This document shows, one piece after another, positions 1-12,699 of a stretch of 64,000 nucleotides of DNA. Where the stretch lies: the NCBI GenBank assembly GCA_033026295.1, contig JAUPFM010000123.1:1-64000 (forward strand), written 5' to 3'. The translations under genes and the position numbers were made by a program. The notes under the pieces are model-generated. The model did not search any database. It was not told the DNA's origin and saw only the letters and a program-made list of their open reading frames with translations. The DNA comes from Channa striata. Lineage: Eukaryota; Chordata; Actinopteri; Anabantiformes; Channidae. Position 1 is the first letter of the stretch; the number at the start of each line of letters is the position of its first letter.

Positions 1-3000
1 ACAGTAAATGCATGTAATTCAAGCATCCTTTTATGCTCGCAATCGCCTTTTTCTCAGCGAGAAAATGCTGTTTTGAAGCCAAGCTTGTACTGAACAATTT
101 CTGCACCAAACTCAAATAAAACTGTGTCTGCCTTCTTATTTAGCCTAAATTCACTCAGGAGAGACTGAAAATAAGCTTGTGGGATGTTTCCTTAAAAGAC
201 AGTAAATGCATGTAATTCAAGCATCCTTTTATGCTCGTAATCGCCTTTTCTCTGCGAGAAAATGCTGTTTTGAAGCCAAGCTTGTATTTAACAATTTCTG
301 CAAAAAACTCAAATAAAACTGTGTCTGCCTTCTTATTTAGCCTAAATTCACTCAGGAGAGACTGAAAATAAGCTTGTGGGATGTTTCCTTAAAAGACAGT
401 AAATGCATGTAATTCAAGCATCCTTTTATGCTCGCAATCGCCTTTTCTCAGCGAGAAAATGCTGTTTTGAAGCCAAGCTTGTATTTAACAATTTCTGCAT
501 TCTTATTTAGCTAAATCCACTCAGCGGAACATATAAATAAAAACATTAGGATGTTTCAGCAAAGACAGTAAGTACATGTAATTCAAGCATCCTTTTATGC
601 TCATAATCACCTTTCTCAGCGAGAAAACCTGTTTTGACAAATGTATTGAATTAATTTCTGCAAACTCAAATAAAACTGTATCACCTTCTTATTTAGCTAA
701 AAATCCTCAGCAGAACATATAAACAAGCTTGTGGGATGTTTCCTTAAAGACAGTAAATGCATGTAATTCAAGCATCCTTTTATGCTTTCACCAATCGCCT
801 TTCTCAGCGAGAAAATGCTGTTTTAAACCAAGCTTGTGATGAACAATTTCTGCACAAAACTCAAATAAAACTGTGTCTGCCTTCTTATTTAGCCCTAAAT
901 CCACTCCAGGAGAGACTATAAATAAACTTGTGGGATGTTTTCCTTAAAAGACAGTAAATAATTAAAAGCATCCTTTTATTCTCATAATCGCTTTTCTCAG
1001 CGAGAAAAATGCTGTTTTGAAGAACAGGCTTGTGAACAATTTCTGCACAAAAAACTCAAATAAAACTGTGTCTGCCTTAACTATTTAGCCCTAAATCACT
1101 CAGGAGAACTAATAAAAATAAGCTTGTGGGATGTTTTCCTTCAAAGACAGTAAATGCATGTAATTCCAAGTGTATCTTTTATGCTCACAATCGCCTTTTT
1201 CTCAGCGAGAAAATGCTGTTTTGAAAGCCAAGCTTGTATTGAACAAGTTTCTGCACAAAACTCAAATAGAAACTGTGTCTTCCTTCTTATTTAGCCTAAA
1301 TCCACTCAGGAGAACTAATAAATAAACTTGTTAGCATGTTTCCTTAAGGCAGACGTGGTAATGGCATCTTTTATGTAATTCAAGAAAATGCCTTTTATGC
1401 TCGCAATCGCCTTTTTTCTCAACGAGAAAATGCTGTTTTGAAAATAGCTTGTATTGAACAATTTCTGCACCAAACTCAAATAAAACTGTCTGCCTTCTTA
1501 TTTAGCTAAATCCACTCAGCAGAACATATAAACAAACTTGTGGGATGTTTCCTTAAAAAGACAGTAAATAATTCAAGCATCCTTTTATGCTCGCAATCAA
1601 CCTTTTCTCAGCGAGAAAATGCTGTTTTGAAAACCAAGCTTGTATTGAACAATTTTCTGCCTGAAAACTCAAATAAAACTGTGTCTGCCTTCTTATTTAG
1701 CCTAAATCCAATCAGCAGAACTAAAATAAGTTTAGGATGTTTCCTTAAAAAGACAAGTAAATGCATGTAATTCAAGCATCCTTATGCTCATAAATCGTAA
1801 CTTTTCTCAGCGAGAAGAAATGCTGTTTTGAAGCCAAGCTGTATTGAACAATTTCTGCTAAAGCTCCAAATAAAACTGTGTCTACCTTCTTATTTAGCCT
1901 AAATCCAATCAGGAGAGACTAATAAATAGGTTGTGGGATGTTTTCCTTAAAGACAAGTAAATACATGTAATTCAAGCATCTTTTATGCTCGCAATCGCCT
2001 TTTCTCAGCGAGAAAATGCTGTTTTTTGAAAGCCAAGCTTGTATTGAACAATTTCTGCACAAAACAAATAAAACTGTCTTCCTTCTTATTTAGCCTAAAT
2101 CCAATCAGGAGAGACTGAAAATAAACTTGTGGGATGTTTTCCTTAAAAGACAGTAAATGCATAACCAATTCAAGCATCCTTTTATGCTCATAATCACCTT
2201 CTTTTCTCAGCAGAGACAATGCTGTTTTGAAGCCAAGCTTGTATTGAACAATTTCTGCACAAAACTCAATTAAAACTGTGTCTGCCTTCTTATTTAGACT
2301 AAATCCACTCAGGAGAGACTGAAAATAATGGTTTGTGGCATATTTCCTTAAAAGACAGTAAATGCATGGTCAAGCATCCTTTTATGCTGCAATGCCTTTT
2401 CTCAGCGAGAAAATGCTGTTTTGAAACCAAGCTTGTTGAACAATTTCTGCACCAAACTCAAATAAAACTGTCTGCCTTCATTTTAACCTAAATCCACTCA
2501 GCAGAACATATAAACAAGTTTGTGGGATGTTCCTTAAAAAGACAGTAAATGCATGTAATTCCAAGCATCCTTTTATGCTCAAATCGCCTTTTCTCAGCGA
2601 GAAATGCTGTTTTAAAGCAAGCTTGTATTGGTGATTTCTGCACAAAACTCAAATAAAACTGTGTCTGCCTTCTTATTTAGCCTAAATCCACTCAGCAGAA
2701 CAAATATGAAAGCTTGTGGGATGTTTCCTTAAAGACAGTAAATGCATGTAATTCAAGCATCTTTTATGCTCGCAATCGCCTTTTCTCAGCGAGAAAATGC
2801 TGTTTGAAACCAAGCTTGTATTTAACAATTTCTGCACAAAACTCAAATAAAACTGTGTCTGCCTTCTTATTTAGCCTAAATTCACTCAGAGAACATAGAA
2901 AATAAGCTGTGGGATGTTTCCTTAAAAGACAGTAAAATAATTCAAGCATCCTTTTATCCTCGCAATCGCCTTTTCTCAGCGAGAAAATGCTGTTTTAACA

Positions 3001-6000
3001 GCTTGTATTGAACAATTTCTGCACAAAACTCAAATAAAACTGTGTCTGCCTTCTTATTTAGCCTAAATCCAATCGGAGAACTAATAAATAAGCTTATTGC
3101 ATGTTTCCTTAAAAGACAATAAATGCATGTAATTCAAGCATCCTTTTATGCTTACAATCCTTTTCTCAGCAGAACAATGCTGTTTTGAAAGCCAAGCTTG
3201 ATGACAATTTCTGCACCAAACTCAAATAAAACTGTGTCTGCCTTCTTATTTAGCCTAAATCCTCAGAAGAGACTTATAAACAAGCTTGTGGGATGTTTCC
3301 TTAAAGACAGTAAAATAATTCAAGCATCCTTTATCTCGCAATCGCCTTTTCTCAGCGAGAAAATGCTGTTTTAAAGCCAGGCTTGTAGTTGACAATTTCT
3401 GCTGCAAACTCAAATAAAACTGTGTCTGCCTTCTTAACAGCCTAAATCCACTCCAAACAGAACATATAAACAATGGTTGTGGGATGTTTTTCTTAAAAAG
3501 ACAGTAAATGCATGTAATTCAAGCATCCTTTTATGCTCGCAATCGCCTTTTCTCAGCGAAAAATGCTGTTTGAAACCAAGCTTGTACTGAACAATTTCTG
3601 CACCAAACTCAAATAAAACTGTGTCTGCCTTCTTATTTAGCCTAAATCCACTCAGAAGAACATATAAACAAACGTGGGATGTTTTCTTAAAAAGACAGTA
3701 AAATAATTCAAGCATCCTTTTCGCAATGCTCAGCAAATGCTGTTTTGAAGGCAAACTTGTATTGAACAATTTCTGCACCAAACTCAAATAAAACAATGTC
3801 TGCCTTCTTATTTAACCTAAATCCCTCAGCAGAACATATACACAATATGGTGGGATGTTTCCTTAAAGACAGTAAATACTTGTAATTCAAGCATCCTTTT
3901 ATGCTCGCAATCACCTTTTCTCAGCGAGAACAATGCTGTTTTAAGCCAAAGCTGTATTGAACAATTTTGCAAAACTCAAAATAAAACTGTGTCTGCCTTC
4001 TTATTTTAGCTAAATCCAATCAGGAGAGACTGAAAATAAACTTGTGGCATGTTTCCTTAAAAAAGACAGTAAATGCATGTAATTCAAGCATCCTTTTATT
4101 CTCGCAGTCGCCTTTTCTCAGCGAGAAAATGCTGTTTTAAGTAAGCTTGTATTGAACAATTTCTGCACAAAACTCAAATAAAACTGTGTCTGCCTTCTTA
4201 TTTAGCCTAAATCCAACTCAGGAGAGACTGAAAATAAGCTTTGGGATGTTTCAAAGACAGTAAATGCATGTAATTCAAGCATCCTTTTATGCTCGCAATC
4301 GCCTTTTCTCAGCGAGGGAAAATGCTATTTTTTTTTTGTTTAAGCCAAGCTGTGTATTGAACAATTTTCTGCACAAAAACTCAAACAAAACTGTGTCTGC
4401 CTTCTTGTTAGCCTCAATCCAATCAGGAGAGACTGATAAATAAGCTTTGGGATATTTCTTAAAGACAGTAAATGCATGTAATTCAAGCATCCTTTTATGC
4501 TCGCAATCGCCTTTTCTCAGCGAGAAAATGCTGTTTGAAACAAGCCCAGTATTGAACAATTTCTGCACCAAACTCAAATAAAACTGTGTCTGCCTTCTTA
4601 TTTAGCTAAATCCACTCAGCAGAACATATACAAGGTTGTGGGATGTTTCCTTAAAAGACAGTAAATACTGTAATTCAAGCATCCTTTATGCTCACAATCG
4701 CCTTTTCTCGCGAAAATACTGTACCAAACCAAGCTTGTATTTAGCAATTTCTGCACAAAACTCAAAAATAAAACTGTGTCTGCCTTCTTATTTAGCCTAA
4801 ATTCACTCAGGAGAGACTGAAAATAAACATGGGATGTTCCTTAAAAGACAGTAAATACATGTAATTCAAGCATCCTTTTTGCTCGCAATCGCCTTTTCTC
4901 AGCGAGAAAATGCTGTTTGAAGCTCAAGCTTGTATTTAACAATTTCTGCACAAAAACTCAAATAAAACTGTGTCTGCCCCTTATTATTTAGCTAAATCCA
5001 CTCAGGAGAAGCTGAAAATAAACTTGTGGGATGTTTCTTAAAAAGACAGTAAATGCATGTAATTCAAGCATCCTTTTATGCTCAATCGCCTTTTCTCAGC
5101 GAGAAAATGCTGTTTTAAACCAAGCTTGTATTTAACAATTTCTGCACCAAACTCAAATAAAACTGTGTCTGCCTTCTTATTTAGCCTAAATCCACTCAGC
5201 AGAACATATGAAAAACAAGCTTGTGGGATGTTTCCTTAAAAAGACAGTAAATGCATGTAATTCAAGCATCCTTTTATGCTCGCAATCGCCTTTTCTCAGC
5301 GAGAAAATGCTGTTTTAAGCCAAGCTTGTATTGAACAATTTCTGCACAAACTCAAATAAAACTGTGTCTGCCTTCTTATTTAGCCTAAATCCAATCAGGA
5401 GAGACTGAAAATAAGCTTGTGGATGTTTCCTTAAAAGACAGTAAATGCATGTAATTCAAGCATCCTTTTATGCTCATAATCGCCTTTTCTCAGCGAGAAA
5501 ATGCTGTTTTAAACCAAGCTTGTATTGAACAATTTCTGCACCAAACTCAAATAAAACTGTGTCTGCCTTCTTATTTAGCCTAAATCACTCAGCAGAACAT
5601 ATAAACAAGCTTGTGGGATGTTTTTCCTTAAAAGACAGTAAATGCATGTAATTCAAGCATCCTTTTATGCTCATAATCGCCTTTTCTCAGCGAGAAAATG
5701 CTGTTTTGAAGCCAAGCTTGTATTGAACAATTTCTGCACCAAACTCAAATAAAACTGTGTCTGCCTTCTTATTTAGCCTAAATCCACTCAGCAGAACATA
5801 TAAACAAGCTTGTGGGATGTTTCCTTAAAGACAGTAAATGCATGTAATTCAAGCATCCTTTTATGCTCGCAATCGCCTTTTCTCAGCGAGAAAATGCTGT
5901 TTTGAAGCCAAGCTTGTATTGAACAATTTCTGCACCAAACTCAAATAAAACTGTGTCTGCCTTCTTATTTAGCCTAAATCCAATCAGGAGAGACTGAAAA

Positions 6001-9000
6001 ATAAGCTTGTGGGATGTTTCCTTAAAAGACAGTAAATGCATGTAATTCAGCATCCTTTTATGCTCGCAATCGCCTTTTCTCAGCAGAGAAAATGCTGTTT
6101 TAAACCAAGCTTGTATTGACAATTTCTGCAAACTCAAATAAAACTGTGTCTGCCTTCTTATTTGCCTAAATCACTCAGCAGAACATAAAAACAAGCTTGT
6201 GGGATGTTTCCTTAAGACAGTAAATGCATGTAATTCAAGCATCTTTTATGCTTATAATCGCCTTTCTCAGCGAGAAAATGCTGTTTTTAAACCAGCTTGT
6301 ATTGAACAATTTCTGCACAAAACTCAAATAAAACTGTCTGCCTTCTTATTTAGCCTAAATTCACTCAGCAGAACTAAAATATAAGGTTGTGGGATGTTTC
6401 CTTAAAAGACAGTAAATGCATGTAATTCAAGCATCCTTTTATACTCACCGTCGCCTTTCTCAGCGAGAAAATGCTGTTTTAGTAAAGCTTGTGATGAACA
6501 ATTTCTGCACAAAACTCAAATAAAACTGTGTCTGCCTTCTTTATTTAGCCTAAATCAACTCAGAAGAACTGATATAAACAAGCTTTGGGATGTTTCCTTA
6601 AAGACCAGTAAAATAATTCAACGTATCCTTTTATGCTCGCAATCGTACTTTTCTTAGCGAGAAAATGCTGTTTGAAATAAGCTGTACTGAACAATTTCTG
6701 CACCAAACTCAAATAAAACTGTGTCTGCATACTATTTCGCCTAAAATCAATCAGGAGAGACTAAAAATAAAGCATGGCATGTTTCCTTAAAGACAGTAAA
6801 TGCATGTAATTCAAGCAACCTTTTACTCACCAATCGCCTTTTCTCAGCAGAAAATGCTGTTTAAAGCCAAGCTTGTATTGAACAATTTCTGCACAAACTC
6901 AAATAAAACTGTGTCTGCCTTCTTATTTAGCCTAAATCCAATCAGGAGAGACTGAAAATAAACTTGTGGGATGTTTCCTTAAAAAGACAGTAAATGCATG
7001 TAATTCAAGCATCCTTTTATTCTACCCAATCGCCTTTTCTCAGCGAGAAAATGCTGTTTGAAACCAAGCTTGTATTGAACAATTTCTGCACAAAACTCAA
7101 ATAAAACTGTGTCTGCCTTCTTATTTAGCCTAAATCCAATCAGGAGAGACTGAAAATAAGCTTGTGGGATGTTTCCTTAAAAGACAGTAAATGCATGTAA
7201 TTCAAGCATCCTTTTATGCTAATCGCCTTTTCTCAGCGAGAAAATGCTGTTTTAAACCAAGCTTGTATTGAACAATTTCTGCACAAAACTCAAATAAAAC
7301 TGTGTCTTCCTTCTTATTTAGCCTAAATCTACTCAGGAGAGACTGAAAATAAACTTGTGGGATGTTTCCTTAAAGACAGTAAATGCATGTAATTCAAGCA
7401 TCCTTTTATGCTCTGTCAATCGCCTTTTCTCAGCGAGAAAAATGCTGTTTTGAAACCAAGCTTGTATTGAACAATTTCTGCACAAAACTCAAATAAAACT
7501 GTGTCTGCCTTCTTATTTAGCCTAAATCCAATCAGGAGAGACTGAAAATAAGCTTGTGGGATGTTTCCTTAAAGACAGTAAATGCATGTAATTCAAGCAT
7601 CCTTTTATGCTCCCAATCGCCTTTTCTCAGCGAGAAAATGCTGTTTTAAACCAAGCTTGTATTTAACAATTTCTGCACAAAACTCAAATAAAACTGTGTC
7701 TGCCTTCTTATTTAGCCTAAATCCAATCAGGAGAGACTGAAAATAAACTTGTGGGATGTTTCCTTAAAAGACAGTAAATGCATGTAATTCAAGCATCCTT
7801 TTATCTCCAATCACCTTTTCTCTCTTGAGAAAATGCTGTTTTGAAAGCCAAGCTTGTATTGAACAATTTCTGCACAAAACTCAAATAAAACTGTGTCTGC
7901 CTTCTTATTTAGCCTAAATCCAATCAGGAGAGACTGAAAATAAGCTTGTGGCATATTTAGTAAAGACAGTAAATGCATAATTCAAGCATCCTTTTATGCT
8001 CCGCAATCGCCTTTTCTCAGCGAGAAAATGCTGTTTTGAAGCCAAGCTTGTACTGAACAATTTCTGCACCAAACTCAAATAAAACTGTGTCTGCCTTCTT
8101 ATTTTAGCCTAAATCCACTCAGCAGAACATATAAACAAGGTTGTGGGATGTTTCCTTAAAAGACAGTAAATGCATGTAATTCAAGCATCCTTTTATGCTC
8201 GCAATCGCCTTTTCTCAGCGAGAAAATGCTGTTTTGAAGCCAAGCTTGTATTGAACAATTTCTGCACAAAACTCAAATAAAACTGTGTCTGCCTTCTTAT
8301 TTAGCCTAAATCCAATCAGAGAGACTGAAAAATAAGCTTGTGGGATGTTTCCTTAAAAGACAGTAAATGCATGTAATTCAAGCATCCTTTTATGCTCTGC
8401 AATCGCCTTTTTCTCAGCGAGAAAATGCTGTTTTGAAGGCCAAGCTTGTATTACAGACAATTTCTGCACCAAACTCAAATAAAACTGTGTCTGCCTTCTT
8501 ATTTAGCCTCAATCCAATCAGGAGAGACTGAAAAATAAGCTTGTGGCATATTTCCTTAAAAGACAGTAAATGCATGTAATTCAAGCATCCTTTTATGCTC
8601 ACTTAATCGCCTTTTCTCAGCGAGAAAATGCTGTTTTAGAAGCCAAGCTTGTACTGAACAATTTCTGCACCAAACTCAAATAAAACTGTGTCTGCCTTCT
8701 TATTTAGCCTAAATCCACTCAGCAGAACATATAAACAAGCTTGTGGATGTTTCCTTAAAAGACAGTAAATGCATGTAATTCAAGCATCCTTTATGCTCGC
8801 AATCGCCTTTTCTCAGCGAGAAAATGCTGTTTTGAAACCAAGCTTGTATTGAACAATTTCTGCACAAAACTCAAATAAAACTGTGTCTGCCTTCTTATTT
8901 AGCCTAAATCCAATCAGGAGAGACTGAAAATAAACTTGTGGGATGTTTCCTTAAAGACAGTAAATGCATGTAATTCAAGCATCCGTTTATTCTCGCAGTC

Positions 9001-10500
9001 GCCTTTTCTCAGCGAGAAAATGCTGTTTTGAAGCCAAGCTTGTATTGAACAATTTCTGCACAAAACTCAAATAAAACTGTGTCTGCCTTCTTATTTAGCC
9101 TAAATCCAATCAGGAGAGACTGAAAATAAGCTTGTGGGATGTTTCCTTAAAAGACAGTAAATGCATGTAATTCAAGCATCCTTTATGCTCGCAATCGCCT
9201 TTTTCTCAGCGAGAAAATGCTGTTTTGAAGCCAAGCTTGTATTGAACAATTTCTGCACAAAACTCAAATAAAACTGTGTCTGCCTTCTTATTTAGCCTAA
9301 ATCCAATCAGGAGAGACTGAAAATAAGCTTGTGGGATGTTTCCTTAAAAAGACAGTAAATGCATGTAATTCAAGCATCCTTTTATACTCGCAATCGCCTT
9401 TTTCTCAGCGAGAAAAATGCTGTTTTGAAGCCAAGCTTGTATTTAACAATTTCTGCACAAAACTCAAATAAAACTGTGTCTGCCTTCTTATTTAGCCTAA
9501 ATCCAATCAGGAGAGACTGAAAATAAACTTGTGGGATGTTTCCTTAAAAGACAGTAAATGCATGTAATTCAAGCATCCTTTTATGCTCGGCAATCGCCTT
9601 TTTCTCAGCGAGAAAATGCTGTTTTTGAAGCCAAGCTTGTATTGAACAATTTCTGCACAAAACTCAAATAAAACTGTGTCTGCCTTCTTATTTAGCCTAA
9701 ATCCAATCAGGGAGAGACTGAAAATAAGCTTGTGGCATATTTCCTTAAAAGACAGTAAATGCATGTAATTCAAGCATCCTTTTTATGCTGCAATCGCCTT
9801 TTCTCAGCGAGAAAATGCTGTTTGAAGCTAAGCTTGTACTGAACAATTTCTGCACAAAACTCAAATAAAACTGTGTCTGCCTTCTTATTTAGCCTAAATC
9901 CACTCAGCAGAACATATAAACAAGCTTGTGGATGTTTCCTTAAAAGACAGTAAATGCATGTAATTCAAGCATCCTTTTATGCTCGCAATCGCCTTTTCTC
10001 AGCGAGAAAATGCTGTTTTGAAGCCAAGCTTGTATTGAACAATTTCTGCACAAAACTCAAATAAAACTGTGTCTGCCTTCTTATTTAGCCTAAATCCACT
10101 CAGCAGAACATATATACAAGCTTGTGGGATGTTTCCTTTAAAAGACAGTAAATGCATGTAATTCAAGCATCCTTTTATGCTCGCAATCGCCTTTTCTCAG
10201 CGAGAAAATGCTGTTTTGAAGCCAAGCTTGTATTGAAACAATTTCTGCACAAAACTCAAATAAAACTGTGTCTGCCTTCTTATTTAGCCTAAATCCAATC
10301 AGGAGAGACTGAAAATAAGCTTGTGGCATGTTTCCTTAAAAGACAATAAATGCATGTAATTCAAGCATCCTTTATGCTTTGCAATCGCTTTTTCTCAGCG
10401 AGAAATGCTGTTTTAAAGCCAAGCTTGTACTGAACAATTTCTGCACCAAACTCAAATAAAACTGTGTCTGCCTTCTTATTTAGCCTCAATCCAATCAGGA
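1..10500 (+). repeat. Indel-rich left edge of the satellite array
   Basis: The same monomer as elsewhere, but with frequent one- to few-base insertions and deletions scattered over the whole unit, densest before about 7 kb and thinning to near zero by about 10.5 kb. Examples are a 10-T run at 4328-4337 where the consensus has TGCTGTTTTG, a scrambled junction around 1345-1400, and a monomer lacking about 29 bp at about position 500 (CTGCA joined directly to TTCTTATTTAG). Mutational decay at an array margin would give this gradient. So would a poorly polished, low-coverage contig end, and the homopolymer-type indels favour the latter. Confidence 0.85.
3700..3760 (+). repeat. Monomer with a disrupted hairpin segment
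   Basis: The usual CATCCTTTTATGCTCGCAAT and hairpin region is reduced to CATCCTTTTCGCAATGCTCAG followed by CAAATGCTG. Most of both dyads is lost. The copy lies in the indel-rich edge, so a consensus error cannot be excluded. Confidence 0.55.
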
Positions 10501-11109
10501 GAGACTTAAAATAAGCTTGTGGCATATTTCCTTAAAAAGACAGTAAATGCATGTAATTCAAGCATCCTTTTATGCTCAATCGCCTTTTCTCAGCGAGAAA
10601 ATGCTGTTTTGAAGCCAAGCTTGTACTGAACAATTTCTGCACCAAACTCAAATAAAACTGTGTCTGCCTTCTTATTTAGCCTAAATCCACTCAGCAGAAC
10701 ATATATACAAGCTTGTGGATGTTTCCTTAAAAGACAGTAAATGCATGTAATTCAAGCATCCTTTTATGCTCGCAATCGCCTTTTCTCAGCGAGAAAATGC
10801 TGTTTTGAAGCCAAGCTTGTATTTAACAATTTCTGCACAAAACTCAAATAAAACTGTGTCTGCCTTCTTATTTAGCCTAAATTCACTCAGGAGAGACTGA
10901 AAATAAGCTTGTGGATGTTTCCTTAAAAAGACAGTAAATGCATGTAATTCAAGCATCCTTTTATGCTCGCAATCGCCTTTTTCTCAGCGAGAAAATGCTG
11001 TTTGAACCAAGCTTGTATTTAACAATTTCTGCACAAAACTCAAATAAAACTGTGTCTGCCTTCTTATTTAGCCTAAATCCACTCAGGAGAGACTGAAAAT
11101 AAGCTTGTG

Positions 11110-12290
11110 GGATGTTTCCTTAAAAGGCAGTAAATGCATGTAATTCAAGCATCCTTTTATGCTCGCAATCGCCTTTTCTCAGCGAGAAAATGCTGTTTTG
11201 AAGGCAAGCTTGTATTGAACAATTTCTGCACCAAACTCAAATAAAACAATGTCTGCCTTCTTATTTAGCCTAAATCCACTCAGCAGAACATATACACAAG
11301 CTTGTGGGATGTTTCCTTAAAAGACAGTAAATGCTTGTAATTCAAGCATCCTTTTATGCTCGCAATCGCCTTTTCTCAGCGAGAAAATGCTGTTTTGAAG
11401 CCAAGCTTGTATTGAACAATTTCTGCACCAAACTCAAATAAAACTGTGTCTGCCTTCTTATTTAGCCTAAATCCAATCAGGAGAGACTGAAAATAAGCTT
11501 GTGGCATGTTTCCTTAAAAGACAGTAAATGCATGTAATTCAAGCAACCTTTTATGCTCGCAATCGCTTTTTCTCAGCGAGAAAATGCTGTTTTGAAGCCA
11601 AGCTTGTATATAACAATTTCTGCACCAAACTCAAATAAAACTGTGTCTGCCTTCTTATTTAGCCTAAATCCACTCAGGAGAGACTGAAAATAAGCTTGTG
11701 GGATGTTTCCTTAAAAGACAGTAAATGCATGTAATTCAAGCATCCTTTTATGCTCGCAATCGCCTTTTCTCAGCGAGAAAATGCTGTTTTGAAGGCAAGC
11801 TTGTATTGAACAATTTCTGCACCAAACTCAAATAAAACAATGTCTGCCTTCTTATTTAGCCTAAATCCACTCAGCAGAACATATACACAAGCTTGTGGGA
11901 TGTTTCCTTAAAAGACAGTAAATGCTTGTAATTCAAGCATCCTTTTATGCTCGCAATCGCCTTTTCTCAGCGAGAAAATGCTGTTTTGAAGCCAAGCTTG
12001 TATTGAACAATTTCTGCACCAAACTCAAATAAAACTGTGTCTGCCTTCTTATTTAGCCTAAATCCAATCAGGAGAGACTGAAAATAAGCTTGTGGCATGT
12101 TTCCTTAAAAGACAGTAAATGCATGTAATTCAAGCAACCTTTTATGCTCGCAATCGCTTTTTCTCAGCGAGAAAATGCTGTTTTGAAGCCAAGCTTGTAT
12201 ATAACAATTTCTGCACCAAACTCAAATAAAACTGTGTCTGCCTTCTTATCTAGCCTAAATCCACTCAGCAGAACATATAAACAAGCTTGT
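11110..12290 (+). repeat. Tandem 3-monomer higher-order repeat (591-bp period, two copies)
   Basis: A cassette with GAAGGCAAGC (11201-based copy and 11792-based copy), AAAACAATGTCTGCC, CATATACACAAGC, GTAAATGCTTGTAATTC, AAGCAACC and GTATATAAC is repeated at 591 bp. The copies differ at the end, where CCACTCAGGAG is replaced by CCACTCAGCAG. The GAAGGCAAGC/ACAATGTCTGCC core also occurs near 13740, 34014, 53490 and 61750, so it is a marker shared across the whole window. Confidence 0.85.
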
Positions 12291-12308
12291 GGGATGTTTC
12301 CTTAAAAG

Positions 12309-12505
12309 ACAGTAAATGCATGTAATTCAAGCATCCTTTTATGCTCGCAATCGCCTTTTCTCAGCGAGAAAATGCTGTTTTGAAGCCAAGCTTGTATTGA
12401 ACAATTTCTGCACAAAACTCAAATAAAACTGTGTCTGCCTTCTTATTTAGCCTAAATCCAATCAGGAGAGACTGAAAATAAACTTGTGGGATGTTTCCTT
12501 AAAAG
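12309..12505 (+). repeat. Reference type B monomer (197 bp)
   Basis: A clean full-length copy. Its distinguishing block near positions 149-178 reads CCAATCAGGAGAGACTG followed by AAAATAAACTTGTGG. In most other type B copies the same place reads AAAATAAGCTTGTGG. In a sub-variant the block is GAGACTTAAAATAAGC, usually followed by GGCATATTTCC and preceded by CCTCAATCC. Type B copies alternate irregularly with type A, and their order defines the higher-order repeats. Confidence 0.95.
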
Positions 12506-12699
12506 ACAGTAAATGCATGTAATTCAAGCATCCTTTTATTCTCGCAGTCGCCTTTTCTCAGCGAGAAAATGCTGTTTGAAGCCAAGCTTGTATTGAACAA
12601 TTTCTGCACAAAACTCAAATAAAACTGTGTCTGCCTTCTTATTTAGCCTAAATCCAATCAGGAGAGACTGAAAATAAGCTTGTGGCATGTTTCCTTAAA

